Shown: piece after piece, positions 40,201-53,800 of the stretch
Position numbering within the stretch: the first letter of the stretch is position 1
Layout of the letters: each line of letters starts with the position of its first letter
Assembly: GCA_003344405.1 (NCBI GenBank)
Contig: NOWV01000077.1
Coordinates: forward strand, 1 to 64,000
DNA: 64,000 bases
Reading direction: 5' to 3'
DNA from: Trichoplax sp. H2
Taxonomy: Eukaryota > Placozoa > Uniplacotomia > Trichoplacea
Position numbers and translations under genes: made by a program
Notes under the pieces: model-generated
Told to the model about the DNA's origin: nothing
Database searches by the model: none
What the model saw: the letters and a program-made list of their open reading frames with translations, nothing else

Positions 40201-40968
40201 GGCATTCCAGGGTTGTGATTAATGGAGTCAATTTATGGTAAAACCTACGTACAAAAATTTACATAAACTAAAGGCTATACTCAAGACAAATATCCTTTTA
40301 CCATTTGATAAATATTCAGGTTAAATCTCTCAACATCTATTGTTTTGGTCGATTTATATTTATATAGTTATGAGTATATTTGTTTAAGTGATCAATGTTT
40401 ATTTTCAGTAATTCTTCTAAATTTCAGAGGGCGCTCTGTAGGGCGCTAGTATAACAGTATCCTCACGATACGATATTATTCTTTTTCAATTCGATAATAC
40501 TTCAATGTCGAATATGTTTGGAATAAACTAGTTATATCTTTATTGTAGTAGGAAACTGATTCTCAAACATTCAATTTGATCTGCACAAGTAGAGTAATAT
40601 AGTTCAAGTTTGCATTTGCTCTAAATTTATAAGAAAAATTGTAGGGTAATTTATTCCTGTATCATTTTTTCCCATGCCCTCACTACTAATTTTCCAGTCA
40701 AGACTAATCCATCGACTTTTTCCATTCATTATGGCAAAGCTAGAAATAATAAATTAAGCTACGACAATAAATTTAATCACTGCTATCTCACGTATTCCTA
40801 TTAGCACCCGCTATTAATGAGGAAATAATATTTTTAAGAATAACAATTTCAATAAAAAACGATAGCTAGAGTTTTTTGATCAACAATAATTGGAATTATT
40901 ATGCTCGTTATTATGCTATCAGTGAAGAAAGGATTACCGAAATGGAGAAATCCTAGCAAAATTACAAT
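37261..40968. other. GPCR upstream region and start of a gene-poor stretch
   Basis: AT-rich. A perfect 11-bp hairpin ATCCCATATTT/AAATATGGGAT with a 3-base loop lies at 39841-39865. Only short chance frames are present. No exon could be supported. Confidence 0.5.
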
Positions 40969-41826
40969 AGATTTGAAAGTCAATTTGAAATTTTCGCTAT
41001 TCTAAAAATTGACCCATTATAGTACTGTATATGCATATTACTTTTTGTTGTTAGGCGCCATATTAACCACTACCATAATTGACTTCAAAATCGACTTTAG
41101 TGTCATCATCATTAGATTTGAAAGTCAATTTAAAATTTTCTCTATTCTAAGAATTGACCCATTATAGTACTGTATATGCATATTACTTTTTGCTGCTAGG
41201 CGCCATATTAACCACTACCATAATTGACTTCAAAATCGACTTCAGTGTCATCATTAGATTTGAAAGTCAATTTGAAATTTTCGCTATTCTAAAAATTGAC
41301 CCATTATATACTGCATATGCATATTACTATTTGCTGCTAGGCGCCATATTAACCACTACCATAATTGACTTCAAAATCGACTTTAGTGTCATCATCATTA
41401 GATTTGAAAGTCAATTTGAAATTTTCTCTATTCTTAAAATTGACCTATTATAGTACTGCATATGCATATTACTATTTGTTGCTAGGCGCCATATTAACCA
41501 CTGCCATAATTGACTTCAAAATCGACTTCCATGTCATCATTAGATTTGAAAGTCAATTTGAAATTTTCGCTATTCTAAAAATTGACCTATTATAGTACTG
41601 CATATGCATATTACTATTTGTTGCTAGGCGCCATATTAACCACTACCATAATTGACTTCAAAATCGACTTCAGTGTCATCATCAGATTTGAAAGTCAATT
41701 TGAAATTTTCTCTATTCTTAAAATTGACCTATTATAGTACTGCATATGCATATTACTTTTTGTTGTTAGGCGCCATATTAACCACTACCATAATTGACTT
41801 CAAAATCGACTTCCGTGTCATCATTG
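40969..41826. repeat. Tandem array, 6 copies of a ~143-bp unit
   Basis: Each unit has AGATTTGAAAGTCAATTTGA, TATATGCATATTAC-like words and the box AGGCGCCATATTAACCACT. The box recurs at about 41053, 41198, 41339, 41484, 41626 and 41768 (periods 141-145). Copies are highly similar, so the expansion is recent. Open frames of 70-100 codons run through several units and repeat the same peptide, but the period is not a constant multiple of three and frames shift, so I read them as repeat artefacts. Confidence 0.95.
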
Positions 41827-41882
41827 TAGTTGACATGCATACGGCTGAAGCTCGTACGTTACACTTTTCCAAGTAGAATGTA

Positions 41883-42778
41883 TCATCCTTGCCTTGTAGT
41901 CAGCGCATGTTGATCGATTTTTATACTACCCCAAAGGTTGTTGACTGTCATCACGTGGAAGAAAGCTTCAGACGTCAGCAGCTGAACATCACGTATCGCC
42001 CCTTCAATACCCAAATGTAGACGTAAATACAAATCAGAGACTATTTGTCTCCTCTTCGAAATCATGGAGAAAAGCAATTAAAATCTCTATATAGCATAGC
42101 TCTACCCCTGAAAGCCATGGCTTTTTCTATCAATGCAACTATGATAGCAGTATAATCTAGATGACAATAAATATTGTTATTAGTAGTCAAAGAAAAAAAG
42201 TGATTATTCTTAATAGTCAATACCTCGAGGTGGCGGTTAGCTCGTCCATTCATAAATACCAAAGCATTTGGACAGAAAAAAATTGCTCATCGGATTCATT
42301 GTACTGCACTATGCTGTACTATAGAATCTTTATATTGCTAATTATGACAAGATGTTGGATTTAAAGTAATGAAAGCTATCCCATAGGAGTATTATATAAA
42401 ATAATAATATTGTTTATTTTTAATTTTGGAAGAGATTTCTCCAATGATCGAAATAGAAAGACACAAGGTATAGGTTTGCTACGACAATTCCCCAAGTTGT
42501 TGATTATTATTATACCTTTAGATGATTTTTAGAATCTATAATGCTATTAAAGGAAAATACAAATTGTCCCCAAAGAGTGATATTATTATCACGTTACAAG
42601 CAATTGAGAAGACTTCAATTGAGTAGCCATGATGACGCGACACTTTTCGTAGTTCTAGAGACAGAAATGGACAATACGCCATTTGTTTAATATTCTCCTT
42701 GTCGATGATAATATTGCAAGAGGGATGATTTCTATATATATCTCTTACAGACAGTACACTGTATTTATTGCCATACAT
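41883..42778 (-). other. Possible exons of an unrecognised gene
   Basis: Three stretches on the minus strand look coding by composition but match nothing I recognise. One at 41930..42053 reads VSDLYLRLHLGIEGAIRDVQ and LLTSEAFFHVMTVNNLWG, with AG before and GTAGTA after. A short one at about 42106..42156 reads VALIEKAMAFRG with a GTAGAG donor. One within 42600..42720 reads MAYCPFLSLELRKVSRHHGY. Phases between the second and first do not join cleanly and no start or end is clear. They may be exons of a real gene, remnants, or chance. Confidence 0.25.
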
Positions 42779-45700
42779 GAAGTAGGATTACTTTCAATCC
42801 CTTAATGGAAATTTAATCCGGACATAAAATGAGGGAAGAATTTGCTTGGTGTACTTCAAAGAGAATTAGTCTAAAAGAGAGGAATAGTATCTATGATTTG
42901 TTAAATCTTATTTCTAAAGAACCGAAAGTACACACTCGATGCTCTCTAAATGATACCAACGATTTTCATTATATTATTTATATACAAGGATCGTTCCGCA
43001 GATAGTAAACGGAAGTCGCCAAGAAGTATTTTATGGTCGTCAATGAGCGAGCATTAGAGGCGTGGATTGATCATAAATTTGATGCTATTGTCATGCCTGC
43101 CGCAAGTCTAAAAATGACATCGATATCCTTTTTTTATAATACAACGTTACTGATCTGACAACAGTAAGCAATTTTATTTTAATTCGATAATAAGACAATG
43201 CTGCTGCTAGCTACCGCAATATAGCAAACATACCCCGTAGCGCCCACTTTGACATAATGAGTCACTCAACTGTCGATTACAATTATTGTCGCTATTACAG
43301 CTAAGCAAGTAATTCCACTAAAAATGAACCATCTTGAAAAGGCTATTGAAATATATTTAGCCATGGCTTTTCTTCTTTTCTTCAATAAGGCAAGTTGATC
43401 AAACATAGAGTAAATTTAAAAGTAACAATTGTTATCAATCATAACATTAGCAAACGATTATTAATAACGATAATTTACTTTGTTTACTAAAAATACAGTG
43501 TATAATCTATTGATTATTCATTAAGCTCTATTTAATCTACGTTAATATTTACGAGCTCATTACATTGTTAGGTTGTATTTGTCATGTATTTTTCGTTATA
43601 AAAATGCAATACCAACATCAACAATAACAAAAATATTACCTTCAAACAGGGCTATGGCGGACCGCAACTATTTAGATATCTCATAATAGGGATGGAAAAT
43701 TGATTACTGTACGGTGTACACATTATAATGCTGATAATAATTTGTTTATTACTATCATTTCGAGAGAACACTAGGATTTAATAGTTATTTCTGGTACTCT
43801 GTTTTATTTTTAGATCAGAATGAAGTGATAAAAGTCAATCAGACTTCACAAAATGGCTTCCACTTATTTTCTTACGAATTGATTATCTTCCACGTCTACA
43901 TAAATCGTCAAACTGATGCCGTAGCCTATACAGTACAATAGAGAATTTTTTACCGCTATGGCATTAAAACTGACCATTGCTAGATTGCCTTCATGTAGCA
44001 CTTATTCGCTAATTTATGTAAGCAATAGAGTCTAGTAATACAGATCAAAATTTTCTTTATCATTATAACATATGCATACACTCAGGCATGGATATTGTAC
44101 AGCATATAAGGAGTATTTATAGCTATGTTCCTTGACCACATCTACTGAATATGTTATATTCATCGATCAAATAGAGACAATGCTTTTGTTAAATAAAAGG
44201 CTTTTTCTTATTCAATAAAATATTACGGTATAAAAATAGCATAAATAACTTAGCTACTTGGATAGGAGATCATAAGTCTTCTCATAATCTTTTACTCTAA
44301 AAAGATCTTACAGACTTGACACAAAGTAATGATTACCTTGTTGCGTATCGATATATAAAAATAGGAAATAATTAGCTTTTCTTCTCTGGATGACAGCTAC
44401 GAAAAAACGAGTATTTACGAAAAAATGCAGACAACGTTATCATGCAGTAGATGACATTTTTATCTGATTAAGCAATCTCATTTCTTACTGTTGATGTCAC
44501 ACAGTTACATTACAGTTATGCTAAGAGAAAACAGTTTAATAGTTTTACAACGTCATTATGGCTTTTGATCATCTACTAAGTATAAGGGTAAACGAAGGCT
44601 TTTATCATATTTCTACGATTATAATAATTATTTAACGGACCATCTGCAGAATATTATTCCAGGCTCTAATAGTGTATTTATCTTAAACTATAAATCATGC
44701 AATAGAACTCTAATTTTAACATATTTAAGTAATTACTAACCAATTTATTTGAAGAAAGGAATTTGCTTATTGTTTAAAGCCTTAAATTAAACTTACTACA
44801 TCATATTCCACCGAGGTATACTGTAAAGTGAATTATGATGATTATTGAAACCAAATCGTATATGTGATAATAGAATATGAACAGATCATTGCTACATGAC
44901 ATTCCGTTTGACAAGAATGACGGTTCTATCAATAGCTGTAACTTTCCAATATTGAAAGTACTTACTGAAGATCAAATAACCAATCGGATTAATTAATTTT
45001 CAATAAATTGTATTACTGTAGATTTTATATTTGAAGTGGCAGGATTTGTGATTTAAGTATTTACTTTACTGCATAGCTATTTACAAACTTTAATTCAATC
45101 GAATGATATCTTTGATTCTCTAGCTAAAGAAATGATATCGACCAAGGATACAATAGAATACAGTGTAATTTGCATTTCGTAGTTAGCATTCATGTTGTTC
45201 TATCACATATTTCAATCATCATAGATAAGTTAAAGATGTTTTTGGCCATCATGCTATAGTTGTATTGCTGATAATAAACAAAAAAACTTTCAAAACATGA
45301 ATATCCTTAATACTTATCAGAGAAAAGTTTCTAGTCGTATCTTACAGTAAAACTTGTAATAGAAACAATTTTATCTTCGTTTCTTCAAATTCTTGAAATG
45401 AAAGAGAAAAACAGCTTATTTCGTTAAAGCTTTGGCTCCTATAGTATAGCGTAAATATAGGAAATAATTCCATTAAATAATCAAATTCTATAAAACAGTT
45501 CAATTTTATGCACACCACGCCTTCATAACTTATGAAGATTTGCCTGTTTGATCATTGTACGAGATTTAATTTTCTAACTAGTTTGCTTTAAAATAGGCTA
45601 CGGCACTGAAAAGTTTAGTTTGATCTTAACAACAATATAAATTCAGTGAAATGCTCATACCAAGTAAAACAGAAATCTAGTGAAGGGCTGTCAGTTAGAT

Positions 45701-46839
45701 TTTCAAAGTGTCTTTGTATGCTATAATTGAGTGCGCTATTGACAGTTGCAATTTTTTTGTACTAATTTTATAGGTCGTGTTATAAAGTTGCACTTCGATC
45801 AATGGCCGTGAAGTGATTTTATTCCGATGAAAGCAGTAGCAGTTCGTAATGAATTTTTTGGGAGAAGTTCTTACTCTTACTTCTTGTTGAAAAATGTATA
45901 AAATATCTGATTTTTCTATCAGATAGCACTAGCATTCATAGCTTACAGATAGGAAATGGTAAAGTTTATTGTATTTCGTATAGCGTATCATAAAAGAATT
46001 GATTAAAATTGCCAAATCACAGTAACTTATTGAAAGTTTCATGAATAAATAATGCCAATTAATATGATCAGGCAGTAGTGAAAGTTTTATTTGAAAATCA
46101 ATTACTTTTAAGTTGAAACTATAGAAGATAACTTCTTTTTATCATATAGTGGTATTTGAAAGAAAGGACAGTTTACGAAATAATATTTTGGAATTGGTAT
46201 CCATTAAAGGGTCTCATTCTAGAAATTGACAGTCCTTTACCAGATAGGATGGACAAGTAATTATCGCAAAAGGTATAATATTTGGTTTGAGTATGTACTT
46301 ATGAAAGTGAGCACTTTCCACTTAGAACCAAATGTTTTATTGTCCTAGCTGGAACATAATATGACGATAATTTATTTTCGTGATGAGCTGAACATAAGTG
46401 AAATAAAGGATGATAATTGCTATTCGTCTTTTTATAGAAAGAGAAAATTCAACGACTAGATTTCATTTTCAAGATGTTAAAATAATATTTTCTATATGCT
46501 TCTCCATTGTATGTGTTCGTAGTTGATTTGCATACCATATAGCCAACAAAATGATTAAATTTTATGAAGATATAGCATTTTATTTTAAAAGACAATATTA
46601 AAGTGGTTTGAAATAGCAACGAATCTATTTTTGTGCGGTCATGTTTGCAAACTTGATATTATTATAAATTAAAAAACCCAAAATGTTCACTGCAGATGTA
46701 TAATATAATAAGTAGAAGACTTTGCAAGACTGATACATGTTGGGCGCTTTTTATAAAGATGTTATATAATTTATAGAATGTATACTTAGCCAAATTTTTT
46801 ACTGGTTACTACAGTTGTAGGAAAACTAGATTACGCTGA
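42779..46839. other. Gene-poor AT-rich stretch
   Basis: No confident gene. A 58-codon ATG frame (42829-43005, starting MREEFAWCTSKR) and the amidase-like remnant listed separately are the only coding-like signals I found. Palindromic TACTGTAC words are sparse here compared with the left half of the window. Confidence 0.45.
43015..43158 (+). pseudogene. Possible relic of an amidase (FAAH-like) exon
   Basis: A frame reads YFMVVNERALEAWIDHKFDA, then IVMPAAS, then SISFFYN before a stop. The order basic/aromatic stretch, Trp, (F/L)Da(I/V)xxPA and, after a gap, a YN motif recalls the segment of amidase-signature enzymes such as fatty-acid amide hydrolases that leads into S-Y-T-x-L-Y-N. The spacing after PA is about 14 residues shorter than I would expect. 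No good splice sites flank it and the frame closes at once. If related at all it is a decayed fragment. Chance resemblance is quite possible. Confidence 0.22.
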
Positions 46840-47290
46840 GCCCCTAAGTAAATAAGATAGTAGATTAGCAGTGTTAGAGATACTCTACCAGGTGTTAAAG
46901 CCTAGCAGATTATTAGTGGATAGCGTTAGGGATGTTAGTCGTACGGTTTAGTAGGACTGCATGGCACCTTGATGTGCGACACCAGCACGTCTCATTAAAT
47001 GACGTATGATTGGCCCAAAGTAAAGGATGACAATCATACGTAGCTTGGGGTCTTGCACTCGCAAGGCCCATATTAAATATAAATTAGAATAAGAAGTAGT
47101 ATACTAAGCTAAAATAAGATATTACTTGAATTGACTGAAATAGGGATTGGGTAAACATCTTTATCATTAATCCTTTCTAGAAATATATAAAAGGCCCACT
47201 CCTTGGAGTGGGAGTAGGTCGATAGCCTTGAGCTAGTTGTGCATGTGCAATTGCTTCATCTTAAGTTCTACTACTATAAAATTCAACAGT
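46840..47290. other. GC-richer structured island, possible retroelement fragment or non-coding RNA
   Basis: Stands out from its AT-rich surroundings. It has an 11-bp inverted repeat ACGTATGATTG/CAATCATACGT (47002-47012 and 47031-47041), a CTTGC/GCAAG hairpin just after, a TATA-like TATATAAAAG at 47184-47193, and directly downstream a near-perfect palindrome CCCACTCCTTGGAGTGGG (47195-47212). This mix would suit a solo LTR with its promoter, but I found no clean TG...CA ends with target-site duplication. Confidence 0.35.
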
Positions 47291-47672
47291 AATGTTTTAG
47301 GTAATAAACTATTTTTAACCTCTATAGAGAGGGCAAATCTCCTTGTGTGACTAGATACTGCAGGGTTGGAAGTAGTTCAATATTACAAAAGTGAAGATGA
47401 AGTTTCGTTTTACTTTTTATATCAGTGTCGACAAATTTCTTCTGTATTTCATCATGTGGTTTGTTATGAAGTAAGCAAAGATCTAATTAACATCGATTGC
47501 TAATACACACGTGCTTGTATTACTAGTAATTATTTCAATTCTGGTTCATCGTAAAATTTCTCGCTCTTTCTGTAGATGGCATTAAATATAGGTATCAATA
47601 GTAGATCGTAAGTCTTCTAATAGTAAATTAAATTATTTAGGATTGGGATACTAATAGCGTTCCTAGTCTCCT

Positions 47673-47891
47673 AAAAATATTTTAAATATTGTATAGATAA
47701 TTACTGCGATAATCTGTTCACAAAATGATTGTGCTGAAGGGCTATATTTTTAATATTACGAGTTAATTGGCAAAAGAATAAAAAATATTTTAAATGCTGT
47801 ATAGATAATTACTACGATAATCTATTCACGAAATGATTGTACTGAAGGGCTGGCTATATTTTAATATTACAAGTTAGTTGGCAAAAGAATA
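47673..47891. repeat. Two-copy 108-bp tandem duplication
   Basis: Copies start at 47673 and 47781 with AAAAATATTTTAAAT. Both contain GTATAGATAATTACT, GAAGGGCT and TTGGCAAAAGAATA. A few substitutions and a small insertion separate them. No coding signal. Confidence 0.9.
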
Positions 47892-50800
47892 AGATACTAA
47901 TGCAAACTAAGTTATAATTCCATAAGCACTATACCGTATACGAGCGCATGTTCAATTTGCATACGCTAGCTATTCTAGAGGTTAAATCGAACGAAATTTA
48001 ATAGTTAAAATTACTCTTAGCGGAACAAAATGAAATCTTCGTAAAAGTAAAATAAAATCCATAGAAATGAATCGTTTATGCTATCAAGAAATTTGATTGT
48101 AACGTTGCCATTACTATAGGGACAATGTGCAATAGTAAATTAATGTATGCTATCGTACGGTCTACTGTACTTTCCTTTCGCATATAATTAGGCATACTAG
48201 TGTTATTTTATTATGGATTTATGACGGTTTATAAAGGGTAAAATTATGCACTCGTAATAAATATTGTGAAACGGTAACCAACTTCGTTTCTGCTGTTCTA
48301 TCAGCAGAAGATCCATTTCTTAAATTAGCTCGTACTCATAAAATTTAAAGTAGTTTCTCAAGTCATATGAAGTTAATGCAATTAGTAATGATCAATCGCG
48401 GTACGAAATGAATAATTCACGGAACGAACAAAACTGCTATTCGAAACTTTATCTCACAAAGCATTGAAATTTGTATGGAAATTAAGGATAGCATATCATA
48501 ATTGTAACAAAGAAATGGTCTAATAAATAATATCTCTACAATAAGGAGAAAATATGATTACAAATACAGGTTGACGGTCTCTAAACGTTTTAGTCATCGT
48601 TTGCAATACACTTGGGAATAGTAACATTAAATAACGAGTTGAAAAAGGAAGCCAATCAGGATTATTTCATACGGTATAATATCACGACAGTAATAAGCAG
48701 CACCAATCGCCCTTCAATTTAATCTATTGAGTTTCGTTTTAGTATCATAATAAATTTCGATTTAGCCATCAGATACACTGCATTTACTTGCGCAGTAAAA
48801 AATGAAGCTAAAACAACGAACTGTGATTAAGTGATAGTTCAATGAAGCTATTTATTTAAAATTTAATAACTCTTAGATCTAATCTGCTGAGAATAGTAGC
48901 TAAGCCATTATGTGATTTTAGCTAAAACAATTCGCTTATACGGGCATTTGACATTGGAGCGTCGGCTTACGTCATCCCTTCGCTGCTGGTGATTTAGCCT
49001 TAATAGCATGACGGAAACGGATAATAATATTCATTAAACGACCACCAATATGGACATGTTATTCTATGCCTAGTGTGACACATTTTTAAAGCAATAATTT
49101 ATTTGCTTTATCGAACAACCTCGGTGCAAAAACTAGACAATAGTCTGAGGAAAATTGGTTGGTAATGAGACGCAGCTTAATATTCGCCTTGTGAAAGATA
49201 AATAAGCAGCCTTTATATTCTTGGCTTTGTTAAAGTATTGTTATGAAGATCAATATGTATAAATTCATTTTTCCTTATTAGCAAATGGTTTTATTTTATA
49301 ATCAAATTATTGAACGTAACGTTGGCAAGATGAATTGATAATTTGAATGAAAATGAAGAGATATATTCTTTTTATACAACTTATGATATGCTGTTAGCTG
49401 TTCTAGGCCCTTTAAGTTAGTGAAAGAACGAATATTAAAATATGCATTACGGTATATTAGCTAATAGATTTTTCATTTATAAGTTCAATGTGCCTGAAAA
49501 TTAAATAGCAGTTAGTATGTAGTCGTGAAATACGAATAACAATGTGCGCTTTTATTACCAATTAGTTTACTTTTATATGCATTGAAGAGTAGCTAGCTTT
49601 TTATTCTGAAAGAAACATAAAAGCAGTTACAATAGGTAGCAAGATAGGAGAGCATACGTGGAATATATAGACGATAGGATACAACAATTCTAGACACACA
49701 ATTAAAATTATCAAACCCTTAATTCATTTATTGTTATGCTAATCTATCCTGTCCAAGCCGTAGCATTCGAGGGGCGGGTAGCAAAGGAAGTAAAACTGTA
49801 GTTTTTTTTTCATAGTTGAGATTGGATTGAAGTGAACACGCTAGTATCCTATCCACATGGCGGACTACATCATAGCAAAACCAGTAAATTGGTTCGATGA
49901 CTAGTCTTGCTATATGTTGAAGTAGTTCTATGATTAGATTGGAATTATTTTGGCGACTGGAAACTCAACTTGCGGATGAAAATTAGAATATCTTAATCGA
50001 TACGGAAAAATAGATTCATTTTACACTCTTTTTAACGATAAGTGACGCTCAACATGTATAAGAAAAAAGGAAGTAGGAGAAAGATGGACAACTACGAGTA
50101 AGTTGCAAGATAAAGCAATCTAAAATACAGAAGCGTTTATTTCTTCAACATTTAACTAGACGTATGAAAGTTCACGATATCCACTAGTTTAGCTTTGACT
50201 TTCTTCGATTCGAAGTTTCTGCAAATGAGACTGTTCGATTAAAAATAAAATAATCGATAATTAAAATGACTTTTAGACATCCTGATTTGTAGCAATTTTC
50301 TAGTATGCTAGCTTTAATAGTTATTAAATGTTGAGATCAAATGTAAATAGGTTAGTTGGTTGATTTAAACTGACATAATGCTTGAAAATAACACTTTGAG
50401 TTACATTCAGCGAATTTTCTGTTTTCAGTATCGTATCTTTTCGAATGAGTTTCAATTATTATTCACTTAAATGCAATTAATTGTATTGGGCTATGTGTCT
50501 GTTACGATTAAGTAGTTAGTTAATGAAGGATGCCGGATAAAATGTCTTCTCAGCGGTCATAGGAAAGACAAAAAAGAGGAGGTTAACATTACTGCTTATA
50601 AATTGAAAGTAGATTAGAAGTGAATGATATCGGATAACCTTTCTACGTGAATCAATTTTAGCGGGCTTGTATTATTTAAGCCAATTGGATAGATGTTATG
50701 GGGTACAAAAAAAAATCTATCCATCTAAGTAGTAATAGACTAAGAGAAAATAAGGATATTAATTTTTCTGCGCTATCGTTTGATTTATTGAAAAAATTGA

Positions 50801-53800
50801 CTTTAGAAATTAAAGTTGAAAATTCTTATTCAATCCTGTCAATTACAAGAGAATCCTAGAATATCCTTCATTCTGGTAACACGTAGATATATAGATTAAT
50901 CATTAGTTACGGGAGAGTCGCAGGATATGCCTTTATTCTGGCGATATTAGGAGCAGTTAATAGCGAATTGGACTCTCGTTAGAGAATTAGCATTATTTCG
51001 TCTATTATTCGCGCAAAAAATAAAATAGACACAAATACTCTCAGTTTAATACTATACAATCAACTTTATAATTTATAATATCTCACGCACGCTGATGATA
51101 TATTTAGTAGAACTATAACAGCAGTTGATTGGAAATAATCAAGATGTCATTGTTACGATCTTTAGAAGAAAATAAGTCAGAAATGTCCCAATTAATGGAG
51201 TTTAATAGAGATGTAAAGTCCATACCGACTGAATTTTCACCAAATCTTATTTTTTTAATATTTACGATGGCTAAACAATTTTAATGGATGGCATGAATTG
51301 AATATTCATGTACAGCAAATAATTCAATTTTGTTGCTTAGTGTTTCTGCTTAAACATACGCTGGGATATCTCCTAAGTAACGCTACTACTCTAGCCTTCG
51401 TAATTATTCCGTACAACTTATTGGACTAATTAGGCTTGTCAGCAATCTAAACTTTTCTCTCGGTGTTTTCAAAATCATTTCTTTAGTCTTTTTATAGTAT
51501 GCCGCTGACAAAAGCGAGTACTACGGTCTGAGATATATTTCCGACAGTGTCACTAGGATTTTAAAAAATTGAATTAAAATTGTTCAATTAAAGACATATT
51601 CGACATGATAGCACAGTACTATTCCAAAATTGCCAACAGTCATCCCAATTAAGGAAGTACCTCTACAGGATCCTTAAGGATTTCAAGCGTATCGCGTAGT
51701 ATCAACTGCTTACTGATTGATTATGTAGTATCGGGGAATCAACAGACCTTATTGCCACTATTTCACTTTAAATAGGGCTACACAGAATACGAAATGTGAG
51801 CGGGATACGCATTATGAAATGTTACAATGTACTAATTGTTTTAATCATTACGTCAATACATTAGCAGATATTGTATCCCAAACGTGCTTACTATCATATA
51901 CCTGATTTAGTAGCAAACTACATTATTGAACTTTCGATACCCAGTAATCAATGGCTGCGTACATGTGATAACTTGAATAATAATTGTTTTCATTCAACAA
52001 ATGATATAAATTCATAGAGTTTATGAGAGTTTTTAAGAAAGGATTCATTTCAAATGTAACCAATATTAAAACGATTCAGAATAATACTGTATATTACTGA
52101 ATAACCACGTTTGTTCTTTTGATGATAATTAGCACGCCGCATTAATTTTGAATTAGACTAGTAAATATTTGCATCATTGATCACATCTGAGGTAATACAA
52201 ATGAGTACTGTATCTATTAAATGAAGTTGCGATACGCTGTAACAATCACTTAGGCACGGAAGAAAACTGAGTAAAACGAAAGTGTCTGCTTCGATTCGCG
52301 ATATGCTGTAGGACATAAAATGAAGACTCCATCTTAATTTGACATAACGCTATAAATTAGTGTTGTGGCATGTTGCAGCTTTTTCGTTAATGCTTTAGTA
52401 AGGCTCTAATTTGTAAGTTATAGTGCAGCTATGGTCAGTTTTTAAGCATATAAATGGTGCACCAATCTGGCTTATGAATTTGATGTGGAATCTTGTCGTA
52501 TCTTTTAAGCTGAGATTTTTTCTCAACTAGAAAAGTAACCACAAAGATATTCAGGCCTTATAACCGTACGAATTGAGAATTTATAACAGTCTTATTCATT
52601 TGCCTTGTATTTTCTAACCTGTAAAAGGTATAAGGCGATGACTCCAGGTATAGCGTTGTCGTCATTGCAATGGAATCTTCATAGTTAGGTTTTCAAATCT
52701 TAAATTTGAAAGGGATACGAAATTTAAACCGATTAAAGAATCATAGCTATTCAGCTTTGGTGTCCAGAGAGAGATGATTTATGGCATATAGAATTATTGA
52801 TTATGTTCTTCTTACATGTAAGTAAGCTGTGCAGTGAGGTAAACAGCAATTTGAATAGCTCTGTAGTAATCCTTTACATGGTCTGTTATCCACAGCGTAA
52901 AATAGTGTAAAATAAGATGAAAAACTTCTGAGATGGAAGTTTCAGGTATTAAACGAGTGATCGATAGAAGTAAAGTTTAAACTACGAGATTGGACAAGCA
53001 GGTTGTCATTTCAGTCTACGTAGTAGTACCGTTGTCCATGGTTTGATAACTCACGTTTCGAATCAACTGTAAATACCAACAGCAACTTAATACGAGTATT
53101 GAGTTATTATTCATACGTATATCGAACATGGCTATATCATATTTATCTTTTAATATGACTGATATTGATCGTCTTTGTTATTGACTATAAATACTGGAAC
53201 CTGAATTAATTATAGAATGATAGCTATAGTTTACCAGTACCTACAGCTTACTAGAGCCCTTGCAACAATACAAAAATAATTCATCATGCGAAACAGCGTC
53301 AAGTAAATAAATATTAACTTTACGTCATTCAAATGATACAAAGCATTTGCTGAATTATAAGACAACAGCATTACTACTGCAATAACAATTTATTTATCGA
53401 TGCTACGATGAGAATATATTTTCAGCTGAAATCTTGGTAACACGTGGAATAGAAAAGAGGAATGAGCATATCGTTGATAGAGTCTATTTAGTATTAAGTG
53501 TACGGTACATTATAGCGTCTACGCCTATGATAATGCTTATTTTTAATCTGCTATTACTTATTATACGAGAATATTTCTTTCTGTATTGTTAGTGTGCTTG
53601 AGTGATTGAATTTTCAAAATAAGTGTTCCCATACCGTAGTGGTAAAATTCTATCATCTTATTCACAGTAGGTTGTCTGCAAAGTAGATATCTACTGTCTT
53701 TACTGTACCTGTACTGTATGCTCGTTTATACGTTCTATCATAATGGTGTATATGTACTAATCGTACGTATATCATATAGTGGAACATAGACACAATAATT

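Noticed and set aside
41154-41876. Open frames of 74-99 codons with an internally repeated peptide
   Set aside because: They are translations of the 143-bp DNA tandem array; unit length is not a steady multiple of three and frames shift between copies.
46876-47288. Solo LTR with TGTTAG...CAACA ends
   Set aside because: Flanking bases (AGCAG and GTAAT) do not match, so there is no target-site duplication; kept only as a possible fragment.
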